Below, in pieces: positions 26,254 to 34,638 of a stretch of 64,000 nt of DNA; the stretch's first letter is position 1; the number at the start of each line of letters is the position of its first letter. Made by a program: the position numbers and the translations under genes. The notes under the pieces were generated by a model. The model saw nothing but the letters and a program-made list of their open reading frames with translations, searched no databases and had not been told where the DNA came from. The DNA lies in contig JBATDG010000135.1 of the NCBI GenBank assembly GCA_049663345.1, positions 1 through 64,000 on the forward strand, written 5' to 3'. Origin of the DNA: SZUA-365 sp049663345. GTDB lineage: Bacteria > Bacteroidota > Ignavibacteria > SZUA-365.

Positions 26254-28320
26254 ATGATTACGAGTTATGCACGAATCCTCTCCGCCCTATTGCTGCTCCT
26301 GCTTTTCTCAGCCTGCGGCACTCCAGGAGAGAAAGGAAAATCAATGACAGGGACAACGATGAACGAAGAGAGCGCCAAGGCAGCCATCGACACTCTTGTT
26401 GCACGGTACGGCGAAGTGCAGCGGGCGCGCATAGAGCGGGGCGTGCGTCAGGTGGCGCGTCTCTGGCGCGACGAAGATGGCAGCAAGGACAATTTCATGG
26501 AATTTTGTACGACGCAGTTTGTCGCCGATCCGGACCAGCTCAACGCGACATTCGAGCGGCTGCAGAATAATCTGATGCTGATCTCGGGTTATCTCACTGA
26601 AATGGGACGCGATCTGAATGCACCGCTTCAGCTTGATCAGGGCCCGATCCTCGCGGTCGACTACCAATTCGGTGAGTTTTCACCGGGAGCGCATGTGAGC
26701 GAAGATCTGTTCAAGACGAAAATCGCCTTCACAGTATTGCTGAACTTCCCGCTTTCAACATTGAAGGAGCGGCTTGATAGCGGCGACAAATGGACCCGCC
26801 GACAATGGGCAGAAACACGCTTGGCTGCGGGTTTCGATGCGCGCATTCCCTCCGAAGTCAATCAGGCGCTCAACGTCGCATATACCAACGCCGACAATTA
26901 CATCAGCAGCTACAACATTCTCATGCACAATGTGCTGACGAAAGACGGTCAGCGGCTCTTCCCCGAAGAACTCTCGCTGATTACGCATTGGGGACTTCGC
27001 GACGAACTCAAGGCCCAATACGCAATGTCTGACGGACTCCCCCGCCAGCGGATGATTCATAATATCATGGAGCGGATCATCACGCAGGAAATTCCGCAGG
27101 AAGTCATCAACAATCCCAAGGTCGACTGGTATGTCGACGACAATACTGTCGCGCCCTTCGGGCAGAAACCTGCGGGCGAGAAAGCCACTCGAGAGAATGA
27201 CGTTCGCTACCAGCAGTGGCTGAATATATTCAACGCCGAACGCGGAGTCGACGCTTTTTGTCCCGACAACCCCACGCATATAGCAAGGCGCTTCAATGAA
27301 GACCGGGAGATTCCGGAAGAGCAAGTTGAGGAGCTGTTTATTTCTATTCTCACCTCTCCCGAGGTCAAGCAGACGGGCGCTCTGATCAAGCAGCGCCTCG
27401 GCCGCGACCTCGAGCCGTTCGACATCTGGTACCCCGGTTTCAAGAGCAAGCCCGCCATCACCGAGAAAGAGCTCGACCGGATGGTCGCGAAAAAATATCC
27501 TTCCGTCGAAGCTTTTGAGAATGACATTCCTAATATTCTCTCAAAGCTGGGCTTCAGTTTTGACCGCGCCCGCTTTCTTGCGAACCACATCACTGTGGAT
27601 CCGTCGCGCGGGGCGGGACACGCCATGGGTCCAGGCCGCACCGTCGACAATGCACACTTGCGCACGCGCGTACCGAAGAGTGGCATGAACTACAAGGGCT
27701 ACAACATCGCCGTACATGAACTCGGCCATAACGTCGAGCAGGTCATGAGCTTTCAGCTGATGGATTATATGACGCTGCGCGGCGTACCCAACACTGCCTT
27801 CACCGAGGGCTTTGCGTTCGTCTTTCAATCACGAGATCTGGAATTACTTGGTCTGCGTGTGAATGGTCCGCAGGCAAAAGCGATGGCGACCCTCGATGTG
27901 CTTTGGTCGACGTATGAAATTGCCGGTGTCGCGCTGGTGGACATGCGCTCATGGCGCTGGATGTACGAACACCCTGACGCAACTCCTGCACAGCTTCGCG
28001 AAGCTGTGATCGGGATTGCAAAGGATGTATGGAACAGCTATTACGCTCCCATTCTCGGTGCTAAAGACGAACCGCTGCTCTGCATCTATTCGCACATGAT
28101 TGATGCGGGAATGTACACTCCCGATTATCCCCTCGGCCATATCATTGCTTTCCAGGTGGAACAGTATCTGGAAAGGAAAAACCTGGGTGGAGAAATGGAG
28201 CGCATGTGCAGGACCGGAAGCGTTTCTCCTGATCTGTGGATGCGTACGGCTGTCGGCGCCTCAATTTCGACGAAGCCCATGCTCGATGCCGCACGCAGCG
28301 CTCTGTCGACTGCGTTGTGA
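26254..28320 (+). CDS. Gluzincin metallopeptidase lipoprotein (HELGH)
   Basis: A lipobox FSAC (Cys21) precedes a long helical protein with zinc motif HELGH at 488-492 (VHELGHNVEQ) and Glu518 in FTEGFAFVF as likely third ligand. I cannot place it in a MEROPS family with confidence; the fold resembles M3-type oligopeptidases, but the motif lacks the full M3 signature. It shares no close similarity with the M2/M3-like lipoprotein near 4.4 kb apart from the general zincin plan. Co-transcription with AMP nucleosidase suggests no obvious functional link. A terminator follows. Confidence 0.82.
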   Translation: MITSYARILSALLLLLLFSACGTPGEKGKSMTGTTMNEESAKAAIDTLVARYGEVQRARIERGVRQVARLWRDEDGSKDNFMEFCTTQFVADPDQLNATFERLQNNLMLISGYLTEMGRDLNAPLQLDQGPILAVDYQFGEFSPGAHVSEDLFKTKIAFTVLLNFPLSTLKERLDSGDKWTRRQWAETRLAAGFDARIPSEVNQALNVAYTNADNYISSYNILMHNVLTKDGQRLFPEELSLITHWGLRDELKAQYAMSDGLPRQRMIHNIMERIITQEIPQEVINNPKVDWYVDDNTVAPFGQKPAGEKATRENDVRYQQWLNIFNAERGVDAFCPDNPTHIARRFNEDREIPEEQVEELFISILTSPEVKQTGALIKQRLGRDLEPFDIWYPGFKSKPAITEKELDRMVAKKYPSVEAFENDIPNILSKLGFSFDRARFLANHITVDPSRGAGHAMGPGRTVDNAHLRTRVPKSGMNYKGYNIAVHELGHNVEQVMSFQLMDYMTLRGVPNTAFTEGFAFVFQSRDLELLGLRVNGPQAKAMATLDVLWSTYEIAGVALVDMRSWRWMYEHPDATPAQLREAVIGIAKDVWNSYYAPILGAKDEPLLCIYSHMIDAGMYTPDYPLGHIIAFQVEQYLERKNLGGEMERMCRTGSVSPDLWMRTAVGASISTKPMLDAARSALSTAL

Positions 28321-28344
28321 TCTGATTTATAGAATTGTACAAGC

Positions 28345-28380
28345 AAAGGCCGCGGACACCATACCGCGGCCTTTGTTGTT
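28345..28380 (+). terminator. Intrinsic terminator after the HELGH metallopeptidase
   Basis: AAAGGCCGCGG pairs perfectly with CCGCGGCCTTT (11 bp), followed by GTTGTT. It ends just before the GTG of the oxidoreductase gene. Confidence 0.85.
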
Positions 28381-28386
28381 ATACCG

Positions 28387-29673
28387 GTGAACATCCACAG
28401 GTATTTCGAAATGCAAACATCGGCACATATAGACATCGTCATTCTCGGGGCGGGATATGGCGGGATAAGCTGCGTTACGCGGCTTGCCCGGCAGTTCCGC
28501 GGGAACCCGCTCGTTCGAATCCATCTCGTCGACCGCCACACCTACCACCTGCTCGAGACTCGGCTGCATGAACGCGCGGTTCGGAAATCGGAAATCACGA
28601 TTCCCCTCTCCCGTTTTCTGGCCAAACGCGAAAACGTCACCTTTCATCTCGGCGAAGTCACGCACATTGCGCTCGATGATCGGTTTGTCGAACTCGACTT
28701 CGGTATGTCAGACACGACTTCAGCACAGGCCCGCCGCATTCGATATGATTATCTCGTAATCGCTCTCGGGAGCAAAACCAACTTCTATCAGATTCCCGGA
28801 CTAGAAGAACACGCATTTCAGCTCAAAAAACTGGAGGACTCCGAACGGATCCATGTTCACACTGAGCGCATGTTCGCCATTGCTGCTTCCGAGACCAATC
28901 GCAATAAGCGCAAGGAATACCTCCGCTTCGTGATTGGCGGAGGAGGTTTGACGGGTGTGGAGCTGGCCACCGAAATGGCAGAGCGCTTTGATTCGCTGAG
29001 CGGACAGTATCATCTCGATCATTCCGAATCGGAAATGATAGTAGTAGAGCTTTCCGACCGGATCCTTCCTTCACTCGATGGAAAACAGGTGGTGCGTTCG
29101 GTTGAAGCGATGCAGGCTATGGGAATCCAGATCTATACGAATACGCGGGTGATGGGAATGCGTGAGGAGGCTGGCAGACTCGAAGTACTGCGATCCCCGG
29201 GCGAGCCGATCCCTACTCGTACAATGATTTGGACTGGCGGAATTCGCATCTCGGATCTTATCCGCCGCAGCGGCGCGGAAACGGGTCCTCAAGGACGCGT
29301 CGTGGTCAATGAGTTTCTCAGGGTGAAGCATTATCCTGAAGTTTTTGCCATAGGAGACAACGCACTGGCGATTAATCCCCACACCGATGAAGTGGTTCCC
29401 ACTGCTGCTCAGTTCGCTCTCCAGCAGGGGTATCTCACGGCCGACAACCTGGGTCGGTTAATTGATGCACGCGCACTCAAGCCGTATCGACCAAAAGTGA
29501 TGGGTGAGGTCGTCTCGCTCGGGAAGCATCTTGCGGTCGGATGGGCGGCGCTGCCTGTTGGCAATCAGCTTCGTTTTCTTGGCTTTCTTGGAAGTCTGAT
29601 GAAGCGAGCGATTAGTGAGAGGCATCTCTTCCTCTTATGGAAGGAGAGGCAGAATTGGACAGGGCATTGGTAG
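28387..29673 (+). CDS. NDH-2-like NAD(P)H dehydrogenase, FAD-dependent
   Basis: Two Rossmann folds are visible: an N-terminal FAD-binding ILGAGYGG (about 19-26) and an NAD-binding VIGGGGLTG (about 180-188). A third conserved FAD contact, FAIGDNA, lies at about 320. The layout and the C-terminal segment are those of type II NADH:quinone oxidoreductases and related sulfide-quinone enzymes; the Cys pair typical of the sulfide enzymes is not evident. It would pass electrons from NADH to quinone at the inner membrane without pumping. The start is GTG; an ATG eight codons later is possible and loses nothing conserved. Confidence 0.85.
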   Translation: MNIHRYFEMQTSAHIDIVILGAGYGGISCVTRLARQFRGNPLVRIHLVDRHTYHLLETRLHERAVRKSEITIPLSRFLAKRENVTFHLGEVTHIALDDRFVELDFGMSDTTSAQARRIRYDYLVIALGSKTNFYQIPGLEEHAFQLKKLEDSERIHVHTERMFAIAASETNRNKRKEYLRFVIGGGGLTGVELATEMAERFDSLSGQYHLDHSESEMIVVELSDRILPSLDGKQVVRSVEAMQAMGIQIYTNTRVMGMREEAGRLEVLRSPGEPIPTRTMIWTGGIRISDLIRRSGAETGPQGRVVVNEFLRVKHYPEVFAIGDNALAINPHTDEVVPTAAQFALQQGYLTADNLGRLIDARALKPYRPKVMGEVVSLGKHLAVGWAALPVGNQLRFLGFLGSLMKRAISERHLFLLWKERQNWTGHW

Positions 29674-29693
29674 AGAAAGGTGACGCGCAGAAA

Positions 29694-29728
29694 CACAAAC
29701 GGCCCCGCATCGTGCGTGGCCATTTGTG
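29694..29728. terminator. Bidirectional hairpin between convergent genes
   Basis: CACAAACGGCC pairs with GGCCATTTGTG with one mismatch. It lies between the stops of the NDH-2-like gene and the small T9SS protein gene. T-runs are short, so strength is uncertain. Confidence 0.6.
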
Positions 29729-29747
29729 CTCTCTCTTCATAAGAAGC

Positions 29748-30401
29748 TTATTGGGTTTTAATCAAGGTCTGAACGTATGTCGCCTCTGCGGTCTTGAGTC
29801 GAATGCAGTATGTGCCGGCAGGAAGTGAAATCGAACCGAAAGGGATGACATGAAATCCTGCACTGAGCACTAATTCTGTCGCCACAACGCAGACTTCGCG
29901 GCCGAAAACATCATGAACAGAGACTCGCACGACGCTTTCCATGGGAAGAGCGAAAGAGATGCGGTTGTATTCGATGATATGCCGGGGCTGTTCGCGACTG
30001 ACTCGCATTGATCCGAAAATCTGATCAGGAGTGACTGTCACTGCCTGTGAATAAAGCGAATTTCCGAACAAATCAATCTGCTTCAGGCGATAGAGAAGCA
30101 CTTCCTGTCCGATCAGTTTTTCCACAAATGCGTAGCCCTTGTCGCCGCGAGCCGTTCCGCGACCGTGGATGAAGCCGACGGTCTGCCATTTTTGGTCAAA
30201 TTGACTTTTACGTTCTATTTCAAAGCCAAGATTGTTCGTTTCGCCGATGGTGTTCCAGTTCAGCGTAATCATGTCCTGGATGCGGGCACCGGAAAACCGG
30301 GTGATTTCAACTGTCTTGTTCGACACCGGTTCTGGGTTCACAGCTCGCAGTTGGGTCGAAATCAGAGTCAGCAGTAGAAGCGAGTATGTAAAGAGTTTCA
30401 T
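29748..30401 (-). CDS. Small secreted protein with T9SS-type C-terminal domain
   Basis: A signal peptide (MKLFTYSLLLL...) precedes a fibronectin-III-like strand pattern (about 35-125: ITLNWNTIGETNNLGFEIERKS and YRLKQIDLFGNS) and a C-terminal domain of sorting type (VSVHDVFGREV, then GTYCIRLK). The ITLNW...NN-x-GFEIER block is common in Bacteroidota secreted proteins. No enzyme motif is present. The chosen ATG starts the signal peptide; no Shine-Dalgarno is visible, which is common in this group. The next gene upstream is a related protein, but a terminator lies between them. Confidence 0.82.
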   Translation of the reverse strand: MKLFTYSLLLLTLISTQLRAVNPEPVSNKTVEITRFSGARIQDMITLNWNTIGETNNLGFEIERKSQFDQKWQTVGFIHGRGTARGDKGYAFVEKLIGQEVLLYRLKQIDLFGNSLYSQAVTVTPDQIFGSMRVSREQPRHIIEYNRISFALPMESVVRVSVHDVFGREVCVVATELVLSAGFHVIPFGSISLPAGTYCIRLKTAEATYVQTLIKTQ

Positions 30402-30597
30402 TGTAATCGATTTATGATTGTTTTTCGTGCAACTACTCATATTACTGCAACCATCATGCCAACAGTAAAATCATCGCACAATAACAACTTAGCATACCCC
30501 ATAGCAACGCTAATCCGAAATCCGGTCAAATTGCATACGAAATCCGGTCGACACCGTTCGTGTTTCGAACGTTTTACTGCTACTGAAAACAATGGAA

Positions 30598-30636
30598 AAG
30601 GCCGGACTCTCGCCATATGGCAATCGTACCGGCCTT
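30598..30636 (-). terminator. Terminator after the second small T9SS-like protein
   Basis: On the minus strand AAGGCCGG pairs with CCGGCCTT, followed by TTCC. A second inverted pair lies in the loop. The 90 bases between this and the next start contain two copies of CGAAATCCGGTC (near 30,515 and 30,538). Confidence 0.7.
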
Positions 30637-30687
30637 ATTTCTCCAAAAGATGTACGCGGACTAAAACAGTCCCCATTAATGCTGATG

Positions 30688-31524
30688 CTACAGCACGGCT
30701 ATCCGTTGCGACCGAGATCCAACTGCGGTCTCGATCTGAAGAGTGTAGACTCCGCTGGGGAGTGCTGCCGTACTGAAGGGTATGATGTGATGCCCGGCTT
30801 CCATCTCAATTTCGCTGGCAAGGGTTGCAGCTTTGCGGCCGTAGCAATCGACCATCGTAATGTTGACCGGCATCGAACTTCCCAACCCAAAAGAAAGCGT
30901 TCCGAACCGGGTGAAGGGATCGACCTTGTGCTGCCAGATGACAAAAGAATTTGGAATGAGATAGGGCATGACGCAGATCGCGGGAGTCGGGACATCCTTT
31001 CCGTTTGAAACTACCTGGCGCACGCGATAATAGGTCACGCCCTCAACGCCTGAAAGGTCATAGTAGCTGTAGCCATTCGGATTTTTCTTTGCGTCGGCAC
31101 GCATGTAGGTGATGGTGGACCACTTCTCATCAGCCTGGGTGCGTCGCTGTACCGTAAAACCCACTGCGTTGGTATTCGGACTCACAGACCAGTTCAAACG
31201 AACGAGATCCTTGGAGTAGGATCCCTCGAAAGAAAGGAAGTCAGGAGTCGGAGCACTGTTGGATGTAGTTGCTGCCGAAGGGAAACTGCTATTCAGCCCG
31301 GAAATGGATACGAATCCTGGGGCGGAAACAAATTTCGGCAGCAGATGTGTGGAGGGAGCAGCAATTTTTGCGGCTGGTTCATCGTCGCGAAGCATGCGCA
31401 TTGAGGCGCTTTCCTGATCTCCGATTGTCAAAGAGGCAATCGGGTCGTTCTGCATGGACGACTGTGCCGTGCCCATATTGCAGAGCAATACGAACGTAAC
31501 TGCAGATATTATTGAATGAGACAT
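30688..31524 (-). CDS. Secreted protein with fibronectin-like and T9SS-type C-terminal domains
   Basis: A signal peptide (about 1-20, MGTAQ) is followed by a low-complexity region, a fibronectin-III-like domain (about 90-185: LNWSVSPNTNAVGFTVQRRT, then YYRVRQVV) and a sorting-type C-terminus (VDCYGRKAATLASE, GHHIIPFST, SGVYTLQI). It parallels its downstream neighbour in order and in the GHHIIPF/GFHVIPF block, so the pair are probably paralogues. The 246-base gap upstream toward gmhA holds a terminator and AT-rich sequence but no gene. Confidence 0.8.
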   Translation of the reverse strand: MSHSIISAVTFVLLCNMGTAQSSMQNDPIASLTIGDQESASMRMLRDDEPAAKIAAPSTHLLPKFVSAPGFVSISGLNSSFPSAATTSNSAPTPDFLSFEGSYSKDLVRLNWSVSPNTNAVGFTVQRRTQADEKWSTITYMRADAKKNPNGYSYYDLSGVEGVTYYRVRQVVSNGKDVPTPAICVMPYLIPNSFVIWQHKVDPFTRFGTLSFGLGSSMPVNITMVDCYGRKAATLASEIEMEAGHHIIPFSTAALPSGVYTLQIETAVGSRSQRIAVL

Positions 31525-31692
31525 AACTCACCATGTTCTAAATGACTTTTGCGGTTCGAGTCAATGAACAAGTGAGAGTGGAAGAGAATCGAGTGAGAGG
31601 TGCAACATAATGCGTTTTATTTCACAAAGCAAGAGAATAATCGATGATGGCGCATTTTTTTCTTTTTACAAAAGCCCGATGACTGAGAGAAT

Positions 31693-31725
31693 AAAAAAAC
31701 GTTCCCGCCGGGGTAGCGGGAACGT
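31693..31725 (-). terminator. Rho-independent terminator after gmhA
   Basis: On the minus strand ACGTTCCCG pairs with CGGGAACGT, followed by seven Ts. Confidence 0.9.
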
Positions 31726-31770
31726 AGAAAGGAATAGCCGGGACAAAAGTCCGTGCATCAGAAATGAATT

Positions 31771-32349
31771 TCAATAGAGATCAGGGAACAGCTCTCGCTC
31801 CACGGTCTCGATGACGATATGTATGATCTTGATGTGGAGCTCCTGAATTCGGTCGCTGCCATTGCCGGGTACGGTGATGGAAATGTCACAGAGCGGGAGC
31901 AGAGCGCCGCCGCCTTTTCCGAGCAGTCCGACGGTTGTTACTCCCCTCGCTCTCGCTTCTTCTGCGGCACGGAGCAGATTGGGAGAATTGCCGCTGGTGC
32001 TGAGCATGAGGAGGAGATCGCCTTCCTTGCCGAGAGCTTGTACCTGGCGGGCAAACACTTCGGCAAAGCCATAATCGTTAGCAACGCAGCTCATGTGGCC
32101 GGGATCGCTGAATGCGATGGCGGGGAGGGGCGGTCGTTCCTTGCGAAACCGGCCGCTCCATTCCTCAGCGAAATGCATAGCGTCACTCATCGAGCCGCCA
32201 TTTCCGCAAGACATCACCTTGCCGCCTGCACGGAACGTGGCAGCAAGCTTATCAGAGAAAAGCTGAACCCGAGGGAACTGCACCCTGTCATTGATAAAAA
32301 GTGCAAGGCAGTGCTGCGCTTCGTGAAATGAGTGCTCTATGCTGTTCAT
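31771..32349 (-). CDS. gmhA: Phosphoheptose isomerase
   Basis: GmhA converts sedoheptulose 7-phosphate to D-glycero-D-manno-heptose 7-phosphate for lipopolysaccharide inner core synthesis. The 192-aa length is normal for this SIS-domain enzyme. Diagnostic blocks are MSCGNGGSMSDAMHFAEEWSG (about 46-66), LSTSGNSPN (phosphate-binding) and the C-terminal QELHIKIIHIVIE helix with metal/active-site residues. It follows the fumarase gene by 15 bases and probably shares its transcript. Its presence agrees with a heptose-containing outer membrane. Confidence 0.94.
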   Translation of the reverse strand: MNSIEHSFHEAQHCLALFINDRVQFPRVQLFSDKLAATFRAGGKVMSCGNGGSMSDAMHFAEEWSGRFRKERPPLPAIAFSDPGHMSCVANDYGFAEVFARQVQALGKEGDLLLMLSTSGNSPNLLRAAEEARARGVTTVGLLGKGGGALLPLCDISITVPGNGSDRIQELHIKIIHIVIETVERELFPDLY

Positions 32350-32364
32350 GACCCTCTCAGTTGT

Positions 32365-33891
32365 TTATTGCAGAACTTTAAGTTCAAGCTTCGCCAGACG
32401 GGAGGCGGAGTCGTCGAGTACTTCGGCGTGTAGTGAGTTTCCATGCGCATCCATCGTGACGATGGCGGCGAATCCCTCGACTTCGAATTGCCATAGCGCT
32501 TCCGGAATTCCAAACTCCTCGAGGAAATGAACCCCGGAGACCTTTTTCACAGTCTCGGCGTAGTATTGTGCTGCTCCACCGATAGCGTTCAGATATACGG
32601 CTCCAAAGTCCTTGAGTCCCTGCAGCGTTTTCGGTCCCATGCCGCCTTTTCCAATGACGGCGCGCACGCCGAATTTCTTGATGACCTCGGCCTGATACGG
32701 TTCCTCGCGAATGCTGGTTGTGGGACCTGCCGCCATCACATGCCACTCGCCGCTTTCGTCCTGAAGCATGACAGGACCGCAATGATACAGGACTCCGCCG
32801 TTCATGTCAACAGGTGCGTCGTGGTCCATAAGATATCCGTGCAGAGCATCACGTCCGGTAAACATGCGTCCGCTGATGAGGACGATATCGCCGACTTTAA
32901 GTGCGCGAACCTGTTCCTCAGTAACCGGTGATTGCAGCACGACCTCGCTGCCGGTAAGCGGAATTCCCGTGCCTTTCGCCATGGCAGCAGGATTCTTATC
33001 GCGGTATTTCCACTCGGTAATACTGCCAGTGGCGGGATCGATATGAACACCGAGGCGCCGGAATGCCCAGCAGTCGTACGCAACTGAGACAAAAAAGCTC
33101 GCAGGCAAACGATGATAACTGCCGATTTTACAGCCAATCAAAGTGCTGTTTCCTCCGAACCCCATAGGCCCAATGTTCAGCGTGTTGCTATGCTCCATGA
33201 TGTAGCTTTCCATTTCCGCGAGCACGGGATCCGGATTGGTATCGTCGAGTTCCCTGAATAGCTGCTCTTTAGCGTTGGCGTAGCCGGAGGCGCGATCGGA
33301 TCCGACGGCGACACCGATAGCTCCTACCGAACAGCCTTGTCCCTGAGCCTGCCACACAGCGTGTAGGATGCATTTGCGAATGCCGTCTAGGTCGCGTCCT
33401 GCTTTGCCGAGATGCTCCAATACGGAGGGGAGGGAATACTGGATATTCTTGTTTTCACAACCGCCGCCCTTGAGTATGAGCTTGACTTCGATTTCATCGT
33501 TCTCCCATTGCTCCCAATAAAAAATCGGGGCGCCGGCGCCGATGTTATTTCCGCTGTTCTTTCCTGTAATGGAATCAACCGTGTTGGGACGCAGTTTCCC
33601 CAGTCTGGTTGCTTCTGCGATCGCCCACAAAATGTCCTTTTTCATTTCCATCTGATTGACACCGATCGGTGTCTTGATCTTGAAGGTCGGCATTCCCGTG
33701 TCTTGACAAATGGCTCCCTCATTTTCGCAGGCCATATCGATGTTGCGCGCGATGGTGGAGAGCGCCATGGATGCACGGGAGCCGGGCTCCTCCTTGTCAA
33801 GAATCGCGCTCATGGCGCGGCGTACGTCTGCGGGAAGGTTGGTCGATGTCTGAATAATCAGATCGAGCATACTCTGACGGAACTGTTCCAT
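32365..33891 (-). CDS. Fumarate hydratase class I, 4Fe-4S type
   Basis: It interconverts fumarate and malate in the TCA cycle. At 508 aa the alpha and beta parts are fused in one chain as in E. coli FumA/FumB. Alpha-part blocks include AICQDTGMPTF, LKGGGCENKN and IGPMGFGGNSTLIG; the beta part carries ISGRMFTGRDALHG, HCGPVM and AVIGKGGMG. Cysteines in CQDTG, GGCEN and near IHAVWQ-type positions fit the cluster ligands. The frame begins at a TTG, but the ATG four codons on has a TGAGG site and is preferred. It is divergent from a MarR regulator that may control it. Confidence 0.94.
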   Translation of the reverse strand: MEQFRQSMLDLIIQTSTNLPADVRRAMSAILDKEEPGSRASMALSTIARNIDMACENEGAICQDTGMPTFKIKTPIGVNQMEMKKDILWAIAEATRLGKLRPNTVDSITGKNSGNNIGAGAPIFYWEQWENDEIEVKLILKGGGCENKNIQYSLPSVLEHLGKAGRDLDGIRKCILHAVWQAQGQGCSVGAIGVAVGSDRASGYANAKEQLFRELDDTNPDPVLAEMESYIMEHSNTLNIGPMGFGGNSTLIGCKIGSYHRLPASFFVSVAYDCWAFRRLGVHIDPATGSITEWKYRDKNPAAMAKGTGIPLTGSEVVLQSPVTEEQVRALKVGDIVLISGRMFTGRDALHGYLMDHDAPVDMNGGVLYHCGPVMLQDESGEWHVMAAGPTTSIREEPYQAEVIKKFGVRAVIGKGGMGPKTLQGLKDFGAVYLNAIGGAAQYYAETVKKVSGVHFLEEFGIPEALWQFEVEGFAAIVTMDAHGNSLHAEVLDDSASRLAKLELKVLQ

Positions 33892-34016
33892 ACGATGCCT
33901 CAAAAGTTGAATCGAAGAAGCGAAAAACGGAATAAATGATACAAGGAATCGATGTCGGAATCAAACGCACTCCAAACCGAACGCCCTTTTTCTTATAAAA
34001 ATATCTTAAAATATTC

Positions 34017-34059
34017 TTGACATTTATTTTGGGTAAATATAAGTTGATAGTAGCAACTT
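34017..34059 (+). promoter_or_regulatory. Promoter and inverted repeat upstream of the MarR gene
   Basis: A perfect TTGACA (34017-34022) lies 17 bases ahead of a TAAGTT -10-like hexamer (34040-34045). Overlapping it, AAGTTG-N7-CAACTT (34041-34059) is a perfect 6-bp inverted repeat of the size MarR dimers bind. This suggests autorepression and possibly control of the divergent fumarase gene. Confidence 0.6.
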
Positions 34060-34076
34060 TTATCAGCGAAGCACTT

Positions 34077-34544
34077 ATGGATGACAAAGAAATCTACCGA
34101 AAAGCCGAACGTCTGGCGGACTTGACCCTCGGTCTAGTGGGTTGCTGCCAGAGCAAACAGGAGGAGATCGCCGAACGCGCGAATCTTTCCCTGTCCGAAT
34201 TCAAGTGTTTGCGGGCCTTCCGCCGCGACACTGAAATGTCCGTAAAGGACATCGCCCATCGAATGAGCCTGACAAGCAGCAGGCTTACACGCATTGTTGA
34301 CGGTCTTGTGAAAAAACTGTACGTGACGCGGCACATCGATCCCGATGACCGCCGCATAATCAACGTGCGGCTGACCAAGCAAGGTGAGATCGTCGCTCGC
34401 AAGGTTACGAACGACTGCACGCATGTCTACGAACAAGTTCTCGGCATCCTTGAACAAAAGGACCACGACCGCATCATTGGTGCAGTGAATGAACTCGCAG
34501 ACAAGATGAACATCCGGACGGATTTTATTGAGGACTACGATTAA
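34077..34544 (+). CDS. MarR-family transcriptional regulator
   Basis: The 155-aa protein has the winged-helix core: SLSEFKCLRAF, then MSVKDIAHRMSLTSSRLTRIVDGL (helix-turn-helix) and the wing DPDDRRIINVRLTKQG, which contains the conserved DxRR-type motif. Flanking helices form the dimer interface. The longest frame begins at a TTG that coincides with the -35 box, so the internal ATG is the better start. An inverted repeat just upstream is a likely operator. Ligand is unknown; one Cys pair near the N-terminus (GCCQS) could sense oxidants. Confidence 0.9.
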   Translation: MDDKEIYRKAERLADLTLGLVGCCQSKQEEIAERANLSLSEFKCLRAFRRDTEMSVKDIAHRMSLTSSRLTRIVDGLVKKLYVTRHIDPDDRRIINVRLTKQGEIVARKVTNDCTHVYEQVLGILEQKDHDRIIGAVNELADKMNIRTDFIEDYD

Positions 34545-34598
34545 CATTTGCATTACGCAATAGTTTCTGTCCGCAATTGATTCTACCGGCAACTGTTT

Positions 34599-34636
34599 AG
34601 ACGCGCAGATTTCGGCACTCCCGAATTTGCGCGTCT
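34599..34636. terminator. Bidirectional terminator between the MarR and symporter genes
   Basis: AGACGCGCA pairs with TGCGCGTCT, and an inner TTCGG/CCGAA pair extends the stem. It directly abuts the symporter stop codon and follows the MarR stop by about 55 bases. Confidence 0.75.
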
Positions 34637-34638
34637 TT

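Noticed and set aside
34017..34076. N-terminal extension of the MarR protein from a TTG codon
   Set aside because: The TTG is part of the TTGACA promoter box and the extension covers the operator-like repeat, so translation starting there is unlikely.
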